64,000 bases of DNA, taken from the NCBI RefSeq assembly GCF_001612685.1, contig NZ_BDAY01000022.1, positions 1 to 64,000 of the forward strand, given 5' to 3'. A model generated the notes under the pieces. The model was not told the DNA's origin and made no database searches. It was given only the letters and a program-made list of their open reading frames with translations. This document shows positions 1 to 8,853 of the stretch, piece after piece. Made by a program: the position numbers and the translations under genes. Origin of the DNA: Nocardia altamirensis NBRC 108246. Lineage in GTDB: Bacteria > Actinomycetota > Actinomycetes > Mycobacteriales > Mycobacteriaceae. Within the stretch, counting starts at the first letter, position 1. Each line of letters begins with the position of its first letter.

Positions 1-52
1 GGTTACTTGGCTGTGGTCCGGTCCAAAGATCTTTTAGAAGTGATCTTGGGAA

Positions 53-238
53 GTTGAGCGGAGAGAAATGGTGCGTGTCGTGCGGCGTGTTGCAACCATA
101 AGACTCCGCTCAACGGCCGTCTGCAACCATTTCTCTCCGCTCAACGGGGCAACAACCATTTCTCTCCGGTCAACGAGGTTCGGCAACCATTCGACTACCG
201 CCCGATGGGCTCAGCAACCATTTGACTACCGTCGATGG
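53..238. repeat. Cluster of ~30-bp degenerate tandem repeats plus one inverted copy
   Basis: Five degenerate units beginning with (G/A)CAACCAT start near 92, 123, 152, 183 and 214, so the period is 30-31 bp. Units 2 and 3 continue TTCTCTCCG(C/G)TCAACG. Units 4 and 5 have drifted to TTTGACTACCG-like ends. A perfect 20-bp inverted copy, GTTGAGCGGAGAGAAATGGT at 53-72, pairs with 126-145. No protein reading is convincing here. With the palindrome at 291-350, this accounts for most of the non-coding first 519 bases. The function is unknown. Confidence 0.7.
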
Positions 239-290
239 TGCCCAGGTTGAGAGTTGGTGCGGTCGTGTCCCGTTCGTGTGGGTGGCGGTT

Positions 291-350
291 CACGAGTGGT
301 ACATGGTCGAGGCATTTACGGCGTGTCGCCTCAACCATGTACCACTCGTG
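291..350. repeat. Long palindrome (22-bp arms, 16-nt loop)
   Basis: Arms at 291-312 (CACGAGTGGTACATGGTCGA then GG) and 329-350 are complementary except at one position, around a 16-nt loop. Weaker complementarity continues outwards: cccgttcg near 269-276 pairs with cgaacggg near 365-372. The left arm matches the left arm of a second hairpin at 25245-25303, so this looks like a dispersed palindromic element rather than a local terminator. No gene ends just upstream on either strand. Confidence 0.7.
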
Positions 351-469
351 AGAGCGCACCTCATCGAACGGGACGTGGGTGTTCGGGTACGACCCCTCGT
401 GTGCGACCCGAACGCGGCTTGTGGTCCGTTATGACCATTAGCGTTCCGGGTTCGGGGCGCGTCCGACCA

Positions 470-484
470 CCCCTGGTTTCGGGG
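470..484. promoter_or_regulatory. CCCC-N7-GGGG motif upstream of the LuxR gene
   Basis: CCCC-TGGTTTC-GGGG lies 36 bp before the ATG of the LuxR-family gene. The same architecture with a similar T-rich spacer recurs at 3044-3058 and 7006-7022. It may be a binding site for this regulator or a related one. The assignment is inference. Confidence 0.4.
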
Positions 485-519
485 GTTCACGGGGGTGGGG
501 TGGGGACGATACTGGGGGG

Positions 520-1617
520 ATGTCTTCGAAGTCGCTGGATGTGCTGACTGCTGGGGTCGAGCGGGCTTGCCGGACCAGTTCGGGGGCGGTGACGTTGCAG
601 CGGGTTGTTGCGGCGACGCTGCGGGAGGCGGTGCCGTTCGATGCGTGGTGTGTGTTGACCGTCGACCCGGCTTCGATGCTGCCGACGGGCGGGTTTCACC
701 GCGAGGGACTGCCGCTCGAGTACATGAATCAGTTCGTCGAGATCGAGGCGAGGGGTGAGGATGCGCTCGCGTTGCCCACGCTCGCGCGCGGGCAGGAGCG
801 GGCGATGAGCTTGAGTGCGGCGACGGGTGGGCGGCCGGAAACCAGTTCGCGGTATCAGGAGATTCTGGTGCCGACCGGTATGCCGCACGAGATGCGGTTG
901 CTGTTCAGCACGAACGCGAAGGTGTGGGGCGCGCTGGTGATGTTCCGCAGCGCGGATGCGGCCGATTTCTCCGCTGCCGAAGCCGAATTGGCCAGCGCCG
1001 CGACCGGAATGGTCGCGGAGGCGATCCGGCGGGAAATGGTGCTCACCGAGGTGGCCGCGGCCGAGGATATCGAAGGACCAGGGCTACTGTTGCTCGATCC
1101 TGATCTCGGCCGGATCAGCGCGACCGCGGCGGCCGCGCATTGGCTGCACCAGGTGGATGACGACATCGATAGGCGTCGCGAATTACCTTACTGCGTCCTG
1201 AATTTGGCACGGCAGGCGTGGTCTCGCCCTGGTGCTGCCCGCAGTCGAATCCGCACCAGGGCAGGCCGCTGGCTCACCTTGCACGCCGAGCGGTTGACCG
1301 GCGCCGACGACCAACTCTCGATCATCATCGAGGCCACCCGCCCGGTCGAGATCGCCGCGCTGATCGCCGACAGCTACCGGTTGACCGCTCGCGAACGCGA
1401 GGTCGTCGGCCTGCTCGCGCGCGGGTACTCGCGCACCGAAATCGCCAGAGTCCTCACGGTTTCCGCACACACGGTCGACGACCACATCAAACGCGTCTTC
1501 GGCAAACTCGATGTCCGCAGCCGTGCCGAACTCACCGCGAAGCTCTTCTTCGACCAGCATGTGCCGCGCATCGAGAACGAGATCCCGGTGGGCGGCACCG
1601 GCTGGTTTCTTCGCTGA
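520..1617 (+). CDS. LuxR-family transcriptional regulator
   Basis: This is a 365-residue cytosolic DNA-binding protein. The C-terminal ~60 residues (about 288-345) form a typical LuxR/NarL helix-turn-helix, with LTAREREVVGLLARGYS followed by IARVLTVSAHTVDDHIKRVF. The N-terminal ~180 residues look like a GAF-type sensor, with no response-regulator receiver domain, so the signal is probably a small ligand. The ATG follows a G-rich Shine-Dalgarno-like stretch. The gene converges on the adjacent flavoenzyme gene and leaves only 7 bases between stops. This pairing of a GAF-LuxR regulator with a berberine-bridge-type oxidase suggests control of it, but the target is not proven. Confidence 0.85.
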   Translation: MSSKSLDVLTAGVERACRTSSGAVTLQRVVAATLREAVPFDAWCVLTVDPASMLPTGGFHREGLPLEYMNQFVEIEARGEDALALPTLARGQERAMSLSAATGGRPETSSRYQEILVPTGMPHEMRLLFSTNAKVWGALVMFRSADAADFSAAEAELASAATGMVAEAIRREMVLTEVAAAEDIEGPGLLLLDPDLGRISATAAAAHWLHQVDDDIDRRRELPYCVLNLARQAWSRPGAARSRIRTRAGRWLTLHAERLTGADDQLSIIIEATRPVEIAALIADSYRLTAREREVVGLLARGYSRTEIARVLTVSAHTVDDHIKRVFGKLDVRSRAELTAKLFFDQHVPRIENEIPVGGTGWFLR

Positions 1618-1624
1618 TTCAGCG

Positions 1625-3007
1625 CTACGTGTGTTCCGGCGGAATGTTCTGGTTCAGGTGAAAGACGTTGTCCGGATCGAATTGTCGCTTCAGCGCCGTC
1701 AGCCGCAGCCACGCGGGTTCGCCGTAGGCCTCACGAACCCGGGACGGCCCCTCGTCGAACAGATGGTTGACGTAGCCGCCGCCGGCCGACCACGGCCGCA
1801 ACGACTCCCACGTCGCCCGCGTCCACTCCCGGTGCGCAGTACCGAGATCGGTCCGATCGGGCCACATCGCGGCCACCGTGAGCATCGCATCCGCGCCACG
1901 GAACCCGAAGGCCGTGTCCTGCGCCGGAACCCGCGCGATCGCACCGCCCGCGATCCGCACCAATATCTGCGACATCGGCGATGTCATCTGCTCGGCCGCG
2001 GCGATCAGTCGCTCGATGGCCGTATCGTCCAGCGGCCCAAGCCATTCCGATCGCGCATAGACCGAGAGCCCGGCCGGCGCCGACTCGTCGACCATCGATT
2101 GGAGCGCGGTGTAGGGCATCGGGCCGAACCCGTCCACCAGGGGCGTGCCCGCCGTGCGCAGCGGTCGCAGTGCCGCTTCCCCCGCGGCGAGGTCGCCGGT
2201 GTAGCAGCCCGACAACGCGACGATCGGCTTCCCGTGCAACTCCGGCGGCAGGAACGGAGCAGGTGGTGCGCTGATCAATGCGGCATTGAGCCCGAGATCG
2301 TCGTCGGCGTCCCTGGCAACGTCCAGGAACACCGACAAGGCACCCGCGGCCTCCGCCAGCGGATACAGCGCCACCCCGGCATACATCGGCACCGGAATCG
2401 GATTGAGCCGCAACGTGAATCGAGTGACGACCCCGAAGTTCCCACCGCCGCCGCGCAACCCCCACAGCAGCTCGGGGTGCGCGTCTTCGCTGACCTGCAT
2501 GATCTCGCCGTCGGCGGTGACCAGCTCAGCCGCAACCAGGTTGTCGCAGGTCAGGCCGTACCGCCGGGACAACCAGCCGATGCCGCCACCCAGCGTCAAT
2601 CCCGCGACGCCGGTGCTGGAGATCTCCCCGCCTGGCACCGCGAACCCGTGGGCTTGGGTCGCCGCATCGAGTTCGCGCCACAGCACTCCCGGCCCCACGT
2701 GCACGAGCCGCTGTTCGGAGTCGACATCGATCGATGTCATCAGGCTCGCGTCGATCACCAGCCCGCCTTCGCACACCGACAGTCCAGGCATGCTGTGCCC
2801 ACCACCGCGCACCGCAATGGCGAGATCGTGGCGAACGCCGAAAAGCACTGCCAGCGAGACATCTTCGGCCGTGACGCAGCGCGCGATGAAGGCGGGAAAG
2901 CGATCGATACCGCCGTTCCACACCTGTCGCGCCGCGTGATAGTCCGGATCGCCCGGCTGAATGAGCGTGCCGCGAAAGCCGGCCAGGCCGACAGTATGTT
3001 TCGTCAT
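1625..3007 (-). CDS. FAD-binding oxidoreductase, berberine-bridge-enzyme type
   Basis: The 460-residue protein has the FAD_binding_4 fold (PCMH) in its N-terminal half and a BBE C-terminal segment ending FDPDNVFHLNQNI. The RGGGHSMPG motif near residue 70 holds the His that carries covalent FAD in this family. GGGIGWLSRRYGLTCDNL near residue 140 is the second flavin contact; the position that is Cys in bicovalent members is not Cys here, so a single FAD link is expected. Such enzymes oxidise alcohols, sugars or secondary metabolites with O2. The substrate is not predictable. The promoter side carries a CCCC-N7-GGGG element at 3044-3058. Confidence 0.85.
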   Translation of the reverse strand: MTKHTVGLAGFRGTLIQPGDPDYHAARQVWNGGIDRFPAFIARCVTAEDVSLAVLFGVRHDLAIAVRGGGHSMPGLSVCEGGLVIDASLMTSIDVDSEQRLVHVGPGVLWRELDAATQAHGFAVPGGEISSTGVAGLTLGGGIGWLSRRYGLTCDNLVAAELVTADGEIMQVSEDAHPELLWGLRGGGGNFGVVTRFTLRLNPIPVPMYAGVALYPLAEAAGALSVFLDVARDADDDLGLNAALISAPPAPFLPPELHGKPIVALSGCYTGDLAAGEAALRPLRTAGTPLVDGFGPMPYTALQSMVDESAPAGLSVYARSEWLGPLDDTAIERLIAAAEQMTSPMSQILVRIAGGAIARVPAQDTAFGFRGADAMLTVAAMWPDRTDLGTAHREWTRATWESLRPWSAGGGYVNHLFDEGPSRVREAYGEPAWLRLTALKRQFDPDNVFHLNQNIPPEHT

Positions 3008-3043
3008 AGCAACAGCGTCGCGAAATCAGCAGACACCAACCAT

Positions 3044-3058
3044 CCCCGATTCCGGGGG
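3044..3058. promoter_or_regulatory. CCCC-N7-GGGG motif upstream of the flavoenzyme
   Basis: CCCC-GATTCCG-GGGG lies 37 bp upstream of the start of the flavoenzyme gene. It extends to 6-bp arms ATCCCC/GGGGAT. Its spacer closely matches GATTTCA at 7011-7017, upstream of the crotonase gene. Confidence 0.45.
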
Positions 3059-3075
3059 ATTCGCCTATCTACCGG

Positions 3076-6000
3076 TCAGCACTGGTGCTTGCAGAGCGTC
3101 GACACCCGCGCCACCACCGGCGCCACGGGTATCGACGTCCGGCGTGCGGCAAGCTGTTGCTGTACGTCCTGGAGCCGGTCGATATAGGGCTGCCAGCCGA
3201 ATCCCGACTTGGCGTAGTGGCCGGTGACCCGGCCCACCAGCACCGCGGCAGCTTCGGTATCACCGGAGGCGACGGCGAGCGCCGCGGAGACGGGCCGAGC
3301 GGCCAGCCAGTGCAGGCTGCCGGGCGCCACTTGCGTATACACCGAATCGAGCACTGATTTCGCCGCGGTCAGCTCACCCCGGTGGATCAGCACGTCGGCC
3401 AAATCTATGTCGGCCATGCTGATTTCGTGCGCGAGGTAGGACTGGGCTGTGCGGCAATGTTTTTCCGCGAGTTCGAGCCTGCCTGCGGCCACGTCGACTG
3501 CGGCACGCACCAATTCATTGCGCGCCAAGACTTTACGATCGTCCAGCTGCCTGGCGTACCTGTCGGATTCGTCCGCTGCCGGCAACGCTTCCGAGTAGCG
3601 CGCCAATGCGACAAGTGCCCTGGCTCGATTGCTGAGTCCGCAGGCAAGGCCGTGCTCGTCACCGCGTTCCCGATCGAGCTGTACCGCTCGATGGAAGCTC
3701 TCCAGCCCGTACTCGGCCAGTCCCGCGAACAGTTGCGCGGTGCCGCTCGCCTCGGCGAACGACGCCATTCTGACGACGTCGGCGCTGCGGCGCGCCTGTG
3801 TTTCACCGGCTTCCAGGGTGGCGACGGCCGCCCCGAGCTGTCCGCGGGCGATGTCGACTTTCCCACGGCGGTACCGGATGTCGAGGGCGAGCGCGGCGTC
3901 GCCGATACCGTCGGCGAGTTCAGCGGCCGCGGCGAGGGCGCGGGCCGATTCGTCGTATCGGCCGAGCATCGAGAGGTGCAACGCGTAGCTGTACCACGCG
4001 TGCGCCCGCTCCGGGGCGGTGGCGCCTGCCGCGTCGATCAGCGCCTCGAAGTGCCTGCCCGCCTCTTGATGCCACGCTCTGGCCGTCCAAGGTTTGTGCA
4101 TGGCCGTGGCCAGTTGCAGTCCGCGCAGCGCCCACGGTGCGCCGACCGCGTGCTCGAGCGCCTCCAAGACATTGGGCCATTCGGTGAACACCGTGGCGAT
4201 CGACTCCGCGGTCTCGAAGCCGTCGGTCTCCCCCGCCGCACGCACAAGGTCAAGGCACCATGCGACGTGTCGTTGCCGGGCGGGCGCACCCTCCCCGGTC
4301 ACCGCGAGCATGGTCAGCGCGTAGTCACGCACCGTCTCCAGCAACGCGAAGCGGCGCTGCCCGGCGCTGAACAGCACGGTGGCCAGCCCTCGGTCCACCA
4401 GACCGGCCAATGCCGGTGCGACATCGGTCTTTTCGAGGCGACCGGACGGCACCACCCATTCCGCGGCCTCCAGCACGAACCCGCCTGCGAAGACCGAGAT
4501 CCGGCGCAACACCGCCTGTTCCACCGGATCGAGGAGCTCATAGCTCCAGTCCAATGCCGCGCGCAGGCTCGAATGCCGGTCGCTGCCTCCGGTGCGGCGG
4601 CCACCCATGAGCAGCCGGATGCGTCCGTCGATCCGTTGGGCGAGTTGGGCAATGGTGAAGGTTTTGGTCAGTCCGGCGGCGAGTTCGATGCCGAGCGGGA
4701 GCCAGTCGACCGCCGCGCACACCGCGGCAACGTCGGATTCTTCGGCGGTGATCACCGGGCAGATCGCCCGCTCGCCGAACAAGGTGAGTCCGGCGGCGTG
4801 GTCGAGCGGACCGATCCGGATCACCACCTCCCCCGGTAGGCTGAGCGCACGCTGTGACGTCACCAGCACGGTCAGGCCGGGCACCCGCAGCGTCTCGACG
4901 ATCGAGATGACCTCGCCGAGTACGTGTTCGGCGTTGTCGAGCACCAGCAATGCGCCGGTCAGCGCCGCGCTGACCGCATTGGGACACCCTTCCGGTGTCG
5001 CGTCGACCGCGACGGCGATCGCCTGGTTGATGGTGTCGCTGCGATGCAGGGACGCCAGCTCGACGAACACCACGGACCGCCCGGCCTCGGCCACCCCGCG
5101 CGCCGCCTCCAGCGCAAGCCGGGTCTTACCGCTGCCCGGCCCGCCGACCAGCGTCACCACCGCGTGCTGCGACAGGCTGCCGACCACCGCCGCCAGCTCG
5201 CGTTCCCTGCCGACGAACCCGTCGCCGGCCACCGGACGCACTGTGTCGCTTGCCGTTCGGACCACGTCGGGTAGTCGGAACTCGCTCGGTGTGCCGAAGA
5301 CATCACTCTGCACCGATCGCGGCGGCTGCAACGCGGGATCGTGCCGCAGGATCCGCAATTCCAGCTCGGCCGTCTCCGGCGTCGGGTCGACGCCGAGCTC
5401 TTCCGCCAGCGCCTTGCGCAGCCGGTGCAGCCGGTCGAGGGCATCGGCCTGGCTCCCGGTGCGGTACAACGTCAGTGCGGACAACCGGGCGAGGGGTTCG
5501 TGCAACGGGTGCTCACGCACCAATGTGGTGAGCTCCGTGGATATTTCGGCACCGGAACCGAGGTGCAGCGTCGCGTCCAGCTTGGCGACGAGCAACCCGA
5601 GCCGCCATTCGTCGAGCCTGGCCGATTCCACGTGGGCGAACGGCGCGGACATCAGGTCGACCAGCGTCGGTCCACGCCACCAGCCCAGCGCCTCCTCGGC
5701 GGCCGACCGGACCGCGGCGTACTGTCCGGCACGCTGCGCCGCGTGCACGCGTTCCGCGGCCGCCTCGGCGGCAAGGAGATCCGCGATGGTCGCGGTGGTC
5801 CGATATCCCGCAGGCGATCGGGTCACCGCGTCGCCGTGTGGGCCGAGCGCCGCCCGCAGTCTCGAAATCAGTACGCGCAGCCGCTGAATCGGCCGGTGCA
5901 GGTCGGCGTCACCCCAAAGGTCTTCTGCCAGACGCTGATCCGGGACCGGAACGCCGCGCGCCAGCGCCAACCTGACCAGTGCCGCGCGCTCGAGCGGCCG

Positions 6001-6129
6001 GTCGACGCCCATGTCGCGGTTGCCGTCGCGCACCAGCACCGGGCCGAGGATGTGCACGTCCACTCGATCGTGCCCGAGGCCGCGCTCCGACCGCAGATCC
6101 AGTTCGCTTGCCACCTTATGGATCACCAT
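3076..6129 (-). CDS. AfsR/BTAD-type STAND regulator with TPR tail
   Basis: This is a very large regulator of about 1017 residues. From the N-terminus it has a winged-helix OmpR-like DNA-binding domain (about 20-115), a bacterial transcriptional activator (BTAD) helical domain (to ~255), an NB-ARC/STAND ATPase with Walker A GGPGSGKT and Walker B LLVLDNAEH, and a long TPR-like helical C-terminus. The family senses signals and activates secondary-metabolism or stress genes. I prefer the ATG at 6129 because GAGGGGG lies just upstream; an in-frame start at 6213 would add 28 residues. It is divergent from a TetR gene, and their shared spacer has a palindromic operator. Confidence 0.85.
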   Translation of the reverse strand: MVIHKVASELDLRSERGLGHDRVDVHILGPVLVRDGNRDMGVDRPLERAALVRLALARGVPVPDQRLAEDLWGDADLHRPIQRLRVLISRLRAALGPHGDAVTRSPAGYRTTATIADLLAAEAAAERVHAAQRAGQYAAVRSAAEEALGWWRGPTLVDLMSAPFAHVESARLDEWRLGLLVAKLDATLHLGSGAEISTELTTLVREHPLHEPLARLSALTLYRTGSQADALDRLHRLRKALAEELGVDPTPETAELELRILRHDPALQPPRSVQSDVFGTPSEFRLPDVVRTASDTVRPVAGDGFVGRERELAAVVGSLSQHAVVTLVGGPGSGKTRLALEAARGVAEAGRSVVFVELASLHRSDTINQAIAVAVDATPEGCPNAVSAALTGALLVLDNAEHVLGEVISIVETLRVPGLTVLVTSQRALSLPGEVVIRIGPLDHAAGLTLFGERAICPVITAEESDVAAVCAAVDWLPLGIELAAGLTKTFTIAQLAQRIDGRIRLLMGGRRTGGSDRHSSLRAALDWSYELLDPVEQAVLRRISVFAGGFVLEAAEWVVPSGRLEKTDVAPALAGLVDRGLATVLFSAGQRRFALLETVRDYALTMLAVTGEGAPARQRHVAWCLDLVRAAGETDGFETAESIATVFTEWPNVLEALEHAVGAPWALRGLQLATAMHKPWTARAWHQEAGRHFEALIDAAGATAPERAHAWYSYALHLSMLGRYDESARALAAAAELADGIGDAALALDIRYRRGKVDIARGQLGAAVATLEAGETQARRSADVVRMASFAEASGTAQLFAGLAEYGLESFHRAVQLDRERGDEHGLACGLSNRARALVALARYSEALPAADESDRYARQLDDRKVLARNELVRAAVDVAAGRLELAEKHCRTAQSYLAHEISMADIDLADVLIHRGELTAAKSVLDSVYTQVAPGSLHWLAARPVSAALAVASGDTEAAAVLVGRVTGHYAKSGFGWQPYIDRLQDVQQQLAARRTSIPVAPVVARVSTLCKHQC

Positions 6130-6306
6130 GTCATCCCCCTCGGCGAACAAGCGAGTCGCAGGTTCGAGTTTCGCGTCGGCGCAGGCCGGTGTTCGTTGAA
6201 CAAACTGTCCCACAACAACTTCAACGATCGCGCCCGTCGTTGTATGTCATTGCGAACTCCTCAGTCGTTTCGTTCCCCCAACCCGCTTTGCAAGACGTTG
6301 TTACTG

Positions 6307-6328
6307 TAATGGGATACTTGTCCCATAA
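6307..6328. promoter_or_regulatory. Palindromic operator in the divergent promoter
   Basis: TAATGGGA-N6-TCCCATAA is an inverted repeat with 7 of 8 arm positions matched, 15 bp before the TetR ATG. A single half-site, TGTCCCACAAC, recurs at about 6207-6217. The placement suggests TetR autorepression and possible repression of the AfsR-like gene. Confidence 0.5.
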
Positions 6329-6343
6329 CAAGAGGAGCGCCCT

Positions 6344-6946
6344 ATGGCAGAGCGTGAGAAGCAGAAGCTGCGCACGCGGCGCGCACTGCTCGAAGCCGCG
6401 CGCGAGATCGTCCAGGCGGGCCGCCCGCTGACGATCGCCGAAGTCGCGGACCGGGCGGAGGTCGGCACCTCGACGGTGTACCGGTATTTCTCCACGCCGC
6501 AGCAGCTCATCGCGGAGATGCCGCTGCCACTCGCGGACGATTTCCTGGCCGATCTCCCGGAGGATCCCGCCGGACGGCTGCACACCATCATCGACCGCGT
6601 GTGCGACATGCAGTTCGGAGACCAGACCGTGTGGCGCACGGCGATGATGATGAGCCAGCAGCGGTGGCTCGAACATTTCGACCGTGCCGAGGAGAACATC
6701 CCGCTCCGGCCCCGCGCACGAGTCGAGATGACGCGCACCGCCCTCGAACCGCTGTCGGACGTGCTGCCACCCGCCGCGCTACACCGGCTGACCATGGCGA
6801 TCCTGGTCGTGTACGGCACCGAGGCGATGGTCTCCGCATTCGACGTCGGCGCGATCGGTCCCGCCGAGGCCCGCGATGTCATGCAGTGGTCCGCGCGGGC
6901 ACTGCTGGACGCCGCGCTTGCCGAGCATTCCGCGATGAGCCGCTGA
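6344..6946 (+). CDS. TetR-family transcriptional regulator
   Basis: The 200-residue protein has an N-terminal TetR helix-turn-helix (about 8-52; LTIAEVADRAEVGTSTVYRYF) and a diverged C-terminal ligand domain. An AGAGGAG Shine-Dalgarno sits ahead of the ATG. It lies next to a palindrome at 6307-6328 and is divergent from the AfsR-like regulator, so local autoregulation is likely. The ligand is unknown. The ~270-bp gap downstream holds a CCCC-N7-GGGG element and otherwise nothing I recognise. Confidence 0.85.
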   Translation: MAEREKQKLRTRRALLEAAREIVQAGRPLTIAEVADRAEVGTSTVYRYFSTPQQLIAEMPLPLADDFLADLPEDPAGRLHTIIDRVCDMQFGDQTVWRTAMMMSQQRWLEHFDRAEENIPLRPRARVEMTRTALEPLSDVLPPAALHRLTMAILVVYGTEAMVSAFDVGAIGPAEARDVMQWSARALLDAALAEHSAMSR

Positions 6947-7005
6947 CACCGCTCGTCGCAATTCGCCATAGCATTCAGCATCGCGGGCTGGCGGGAAATC
7001 GCCTA

Positions 7006-7022
7006 CCCCCGATTTCAGGGGG
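7006..7022. promoter_or_regulatory. CCCCC-N7-GGGGG motif upstream of the crotonase gene
   Basis: CCCCC-GATTTCA-GGGGG (ACCCCC/GGGGGT arms) lies about 195 bp upstream of the crotonase start. Its spacer is nearly the same as at 3048-3054. Confidence 0.45.
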
Positions 7023-7215
7023 TTGTTCGCGAGAACCGCCATTTGTCGTGCGCATTCGACGTGCAGAACTGGCGCTAGACCGATACTTGTGAGACATTTG
7101 ACGTACTTGCGTCTCACGACCTTGGAGTGGCCGCCCACCGAGAAGACCGGGGCTGGTGAGGCACGAGCGAACTACCGGGTTGCGCAACGTTCCGATACGC
7201 CAAGGAGTTTCGCCG

Positions 7216-8268
7216 ATGAATCTGCTCGAGATTTCCCGCACCGGAGCGGTGCTCACCGCCGCGTTGAACAATCCCCCGTTCAACTTCCTCACCAGCGCAC
7301 TGCTGGACGAACTCCACGAACTACTCGATGAGGTAGACAAGGATCCGCAGGTCAGAGCCATTGTGTTGACCAGCGCGGTGCCGGAGGCGTTCGTCAGCCA
7401 CTACGACATCACCGAAATACTGGAGGGCACGAGCCGCGTCGGGCTGGCCGTCGGCCCGCGACTGACCGGCATCGGACTGCGGTTCGTCCGCGCGCTCAAT
7501 CGCGGTGGCGCGATGCGCAGGCTCCTCGACCGAACCCCGGCGGCCGGGATTCTCGCGCTGCTCCGCTATCACGACCTGGTCGCCCGGATGCGCCGGTCGG
7601 ACAAGGTATTCGTCGCCGCGATCGACGGCATGGCGCTCGGCGGCGGCTGCGAACTCGCCCTCTCCTGCGACATCAGGTTGATGGCCGACGGGCCCTACAC
7701 GATCGGCCAGCCCGAAATCCTGCTCGACCTCATGCCTGGCGGCGGCGGCACGCAAATCCTCACGCGCACAATCGGAGCCGGGCGGACCCTCGAGCTCGCG
7801 CTGGAGGGACGGCCGCTGACACCGACGGAAGCCGCGGAGATCGGGCTGATCCATCGCGTCGTGCCACCGGAAGCGCTTGCCGCAGAAGCGGCGCTCACCG
7901 CCGCACGACTGTCGACCAGGTCGCCGCGGTCGGTCAAAGCGATCAAGGACGCCGTATATCGTTACGGCACTGGACGACTCGAGCGCGGGCTGGCGTTCGA
8001 GCGAGCGCAATTCCTCGCGATGGCCAGCCAACCCGGCACCAAAGCCGCGCTCGGCGAATACGCGCGGCTGGTTCAGCTCCACGAACAGGACGGCGGCAGC
8101 GTCGCCGAGTTCTCGGAACGCTACCTGCCCTCGCTGGTCGCGGGAGAAATACTGCACGCCGCGGCCCAGGCCGTGCACACGCGAGGCAGCCAGAGCGCCA
8201 ACGCCATTCGATCACCGCGCCAGCTCGACAAGCCAGTCACGGACCCAGGACCTGGCGAGGCGGCGTGA
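7216..8268 (+). CDS. Enoyl-CoA hydratase/isomerase family protein
   Basis: This is a 350-residue crotonase-fold protein. The start at 7216 is set by AAGGAG seven bases upstream. The oxyanion-hole segment DGMALGGGCELALSCDI is intact, and both acidic positions used by hydratases are present (GGGCEL and GQPEILLDLMPGGGG), so it should hydrate or isomerise an acyl-CoA double bond. It is longer than the usual ~260 residues because of an extra C-terminal helical segment. Its last 57 bases overlap the convergent TetR gene. The substrate chain is unknown. Confidence 0.85.
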   Translation: MNLLEISRTGAVLTAALNNPPFNFLTSALLDELHELLDEVDKDPQVRAIVLTSAVPEAFVSHYDITEILEGTSRVGLAVGPRLTGIGLRFVRALNRGGAMRRLLDRTPAAGILALLRYHDLVARMRRSDKVFVAAIDGMALGGGCELALSCDIRLMADGPYTIGQPEILLDLMPGGGGTQILTRTIGAGRTLELALEGRPLTPTEAAEIGLIHRVVPPEALAAEAALTAARLSTRSPRSVKAIKDAVYRYGTGRLERGLAFERAQFLAMASQPGTKAALGEYARLVQLHEQDGGSVAEFSERYLPSLVAGEILHAAAQAVHTRGSQSANAIRSPRQLDKPVTDPGPGEAA

Positions 8269-8802
8269 TCGTGCCGGGGTCATCCTGGCCGGTTCGGTAA
8301 GGACGGCGACCGAGAGTCCGTCCAGCAGCGCGAGGAGTTCGCCTGCGGCATCGCGAGATTCATCGGCGCGGTCCGGATTCGCCGCGGCGAGGGCCGTGGC
8401 GAGCAGGTCTTCGGTTCCCTGCCACTGCCCGCGATGGAGCGCGGCGATGCGCGGATCGTGCGCTGCCCTGGCGACCAGGGCCAGCCACATCCGCGCAAGC
8501 CTGTCGTCCGCGCTCGGCGTGAGCAGCAGCTCGGTGAGGCCGAGGAGCCGCTCCTCGGGGCCGAGCGCGGTGACGCCGGATTCGTGGAAGCGCCTGCCCG
8601 CCTGCTCGGCCACGTGATGCCAGGCGGCGATCAGCAGATCCGTTTTGGTGGCGAAGTGATACTGCACGGTGCCGATCGCCACCCCGGCCCGGCCTGCGAG
8701 ATCGCGAATGCTGACGCCCTCGATGCCGCCCTCGGCGATCGCGTCCGCGAGCCGCTCCAGCAATTGACCACGCCGGTCGGCGACGGCGGAACCCTCGACC
8801 AT
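8212..8802 (-). CDS. TetR-family regulator of the divergent agmatine deiminase operon
   Basis: The ~196-residue TetR protein has its helix-turn-helix at about 10-55 (VSIRDLAGRAGVAIGTVQYHF). Two starts have good ribosome sites: ATG at 8802 (GGAGG) and GTG at 8832 (GGAGG). I use the former. Two copies of a TAC-N4-GTA palindrome lie between it and the divergent aguA gene, which points to autorepression and control of aguA. The 3' end overlaps the crotonase gene on the other strand. Confidence 0.85.
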   Translation of the reverse strand: MVEGSAVADRRGQLLERLADAIAEGGIEGVSIRDLAGRAGVAIGTVQYHFATKTDLLIAAWHHVAEQAGRRFHESGVTALGPEERLLGLTELLLTPSADDRLARMWLALVARAAHDPRIAALHRGQWQGTEDLLATALAAANPDRADESRDAAGELLALLDGLSVAVLTEPARMTPARSRRLARSWVRDWLVELAR

Positions 8803-8853
8803 CTGCACTCCTCCGTACGGTTGACGGGCCACGGCAAGCCTCCGTCATCGTCT

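Noticed and set aside
92..238. CRISPR-like array
   Set aside because: Units are degenerate over their whole length with no constant repeat and variable spacer, only five units exist, and no cas gene is near.
291..350. Insertion sequence end or complete IS element
   Set aside because: There is no transposase ORF on either side and no flanking target duplication visible. A dispersed palindromic repeat is the simpler reading.
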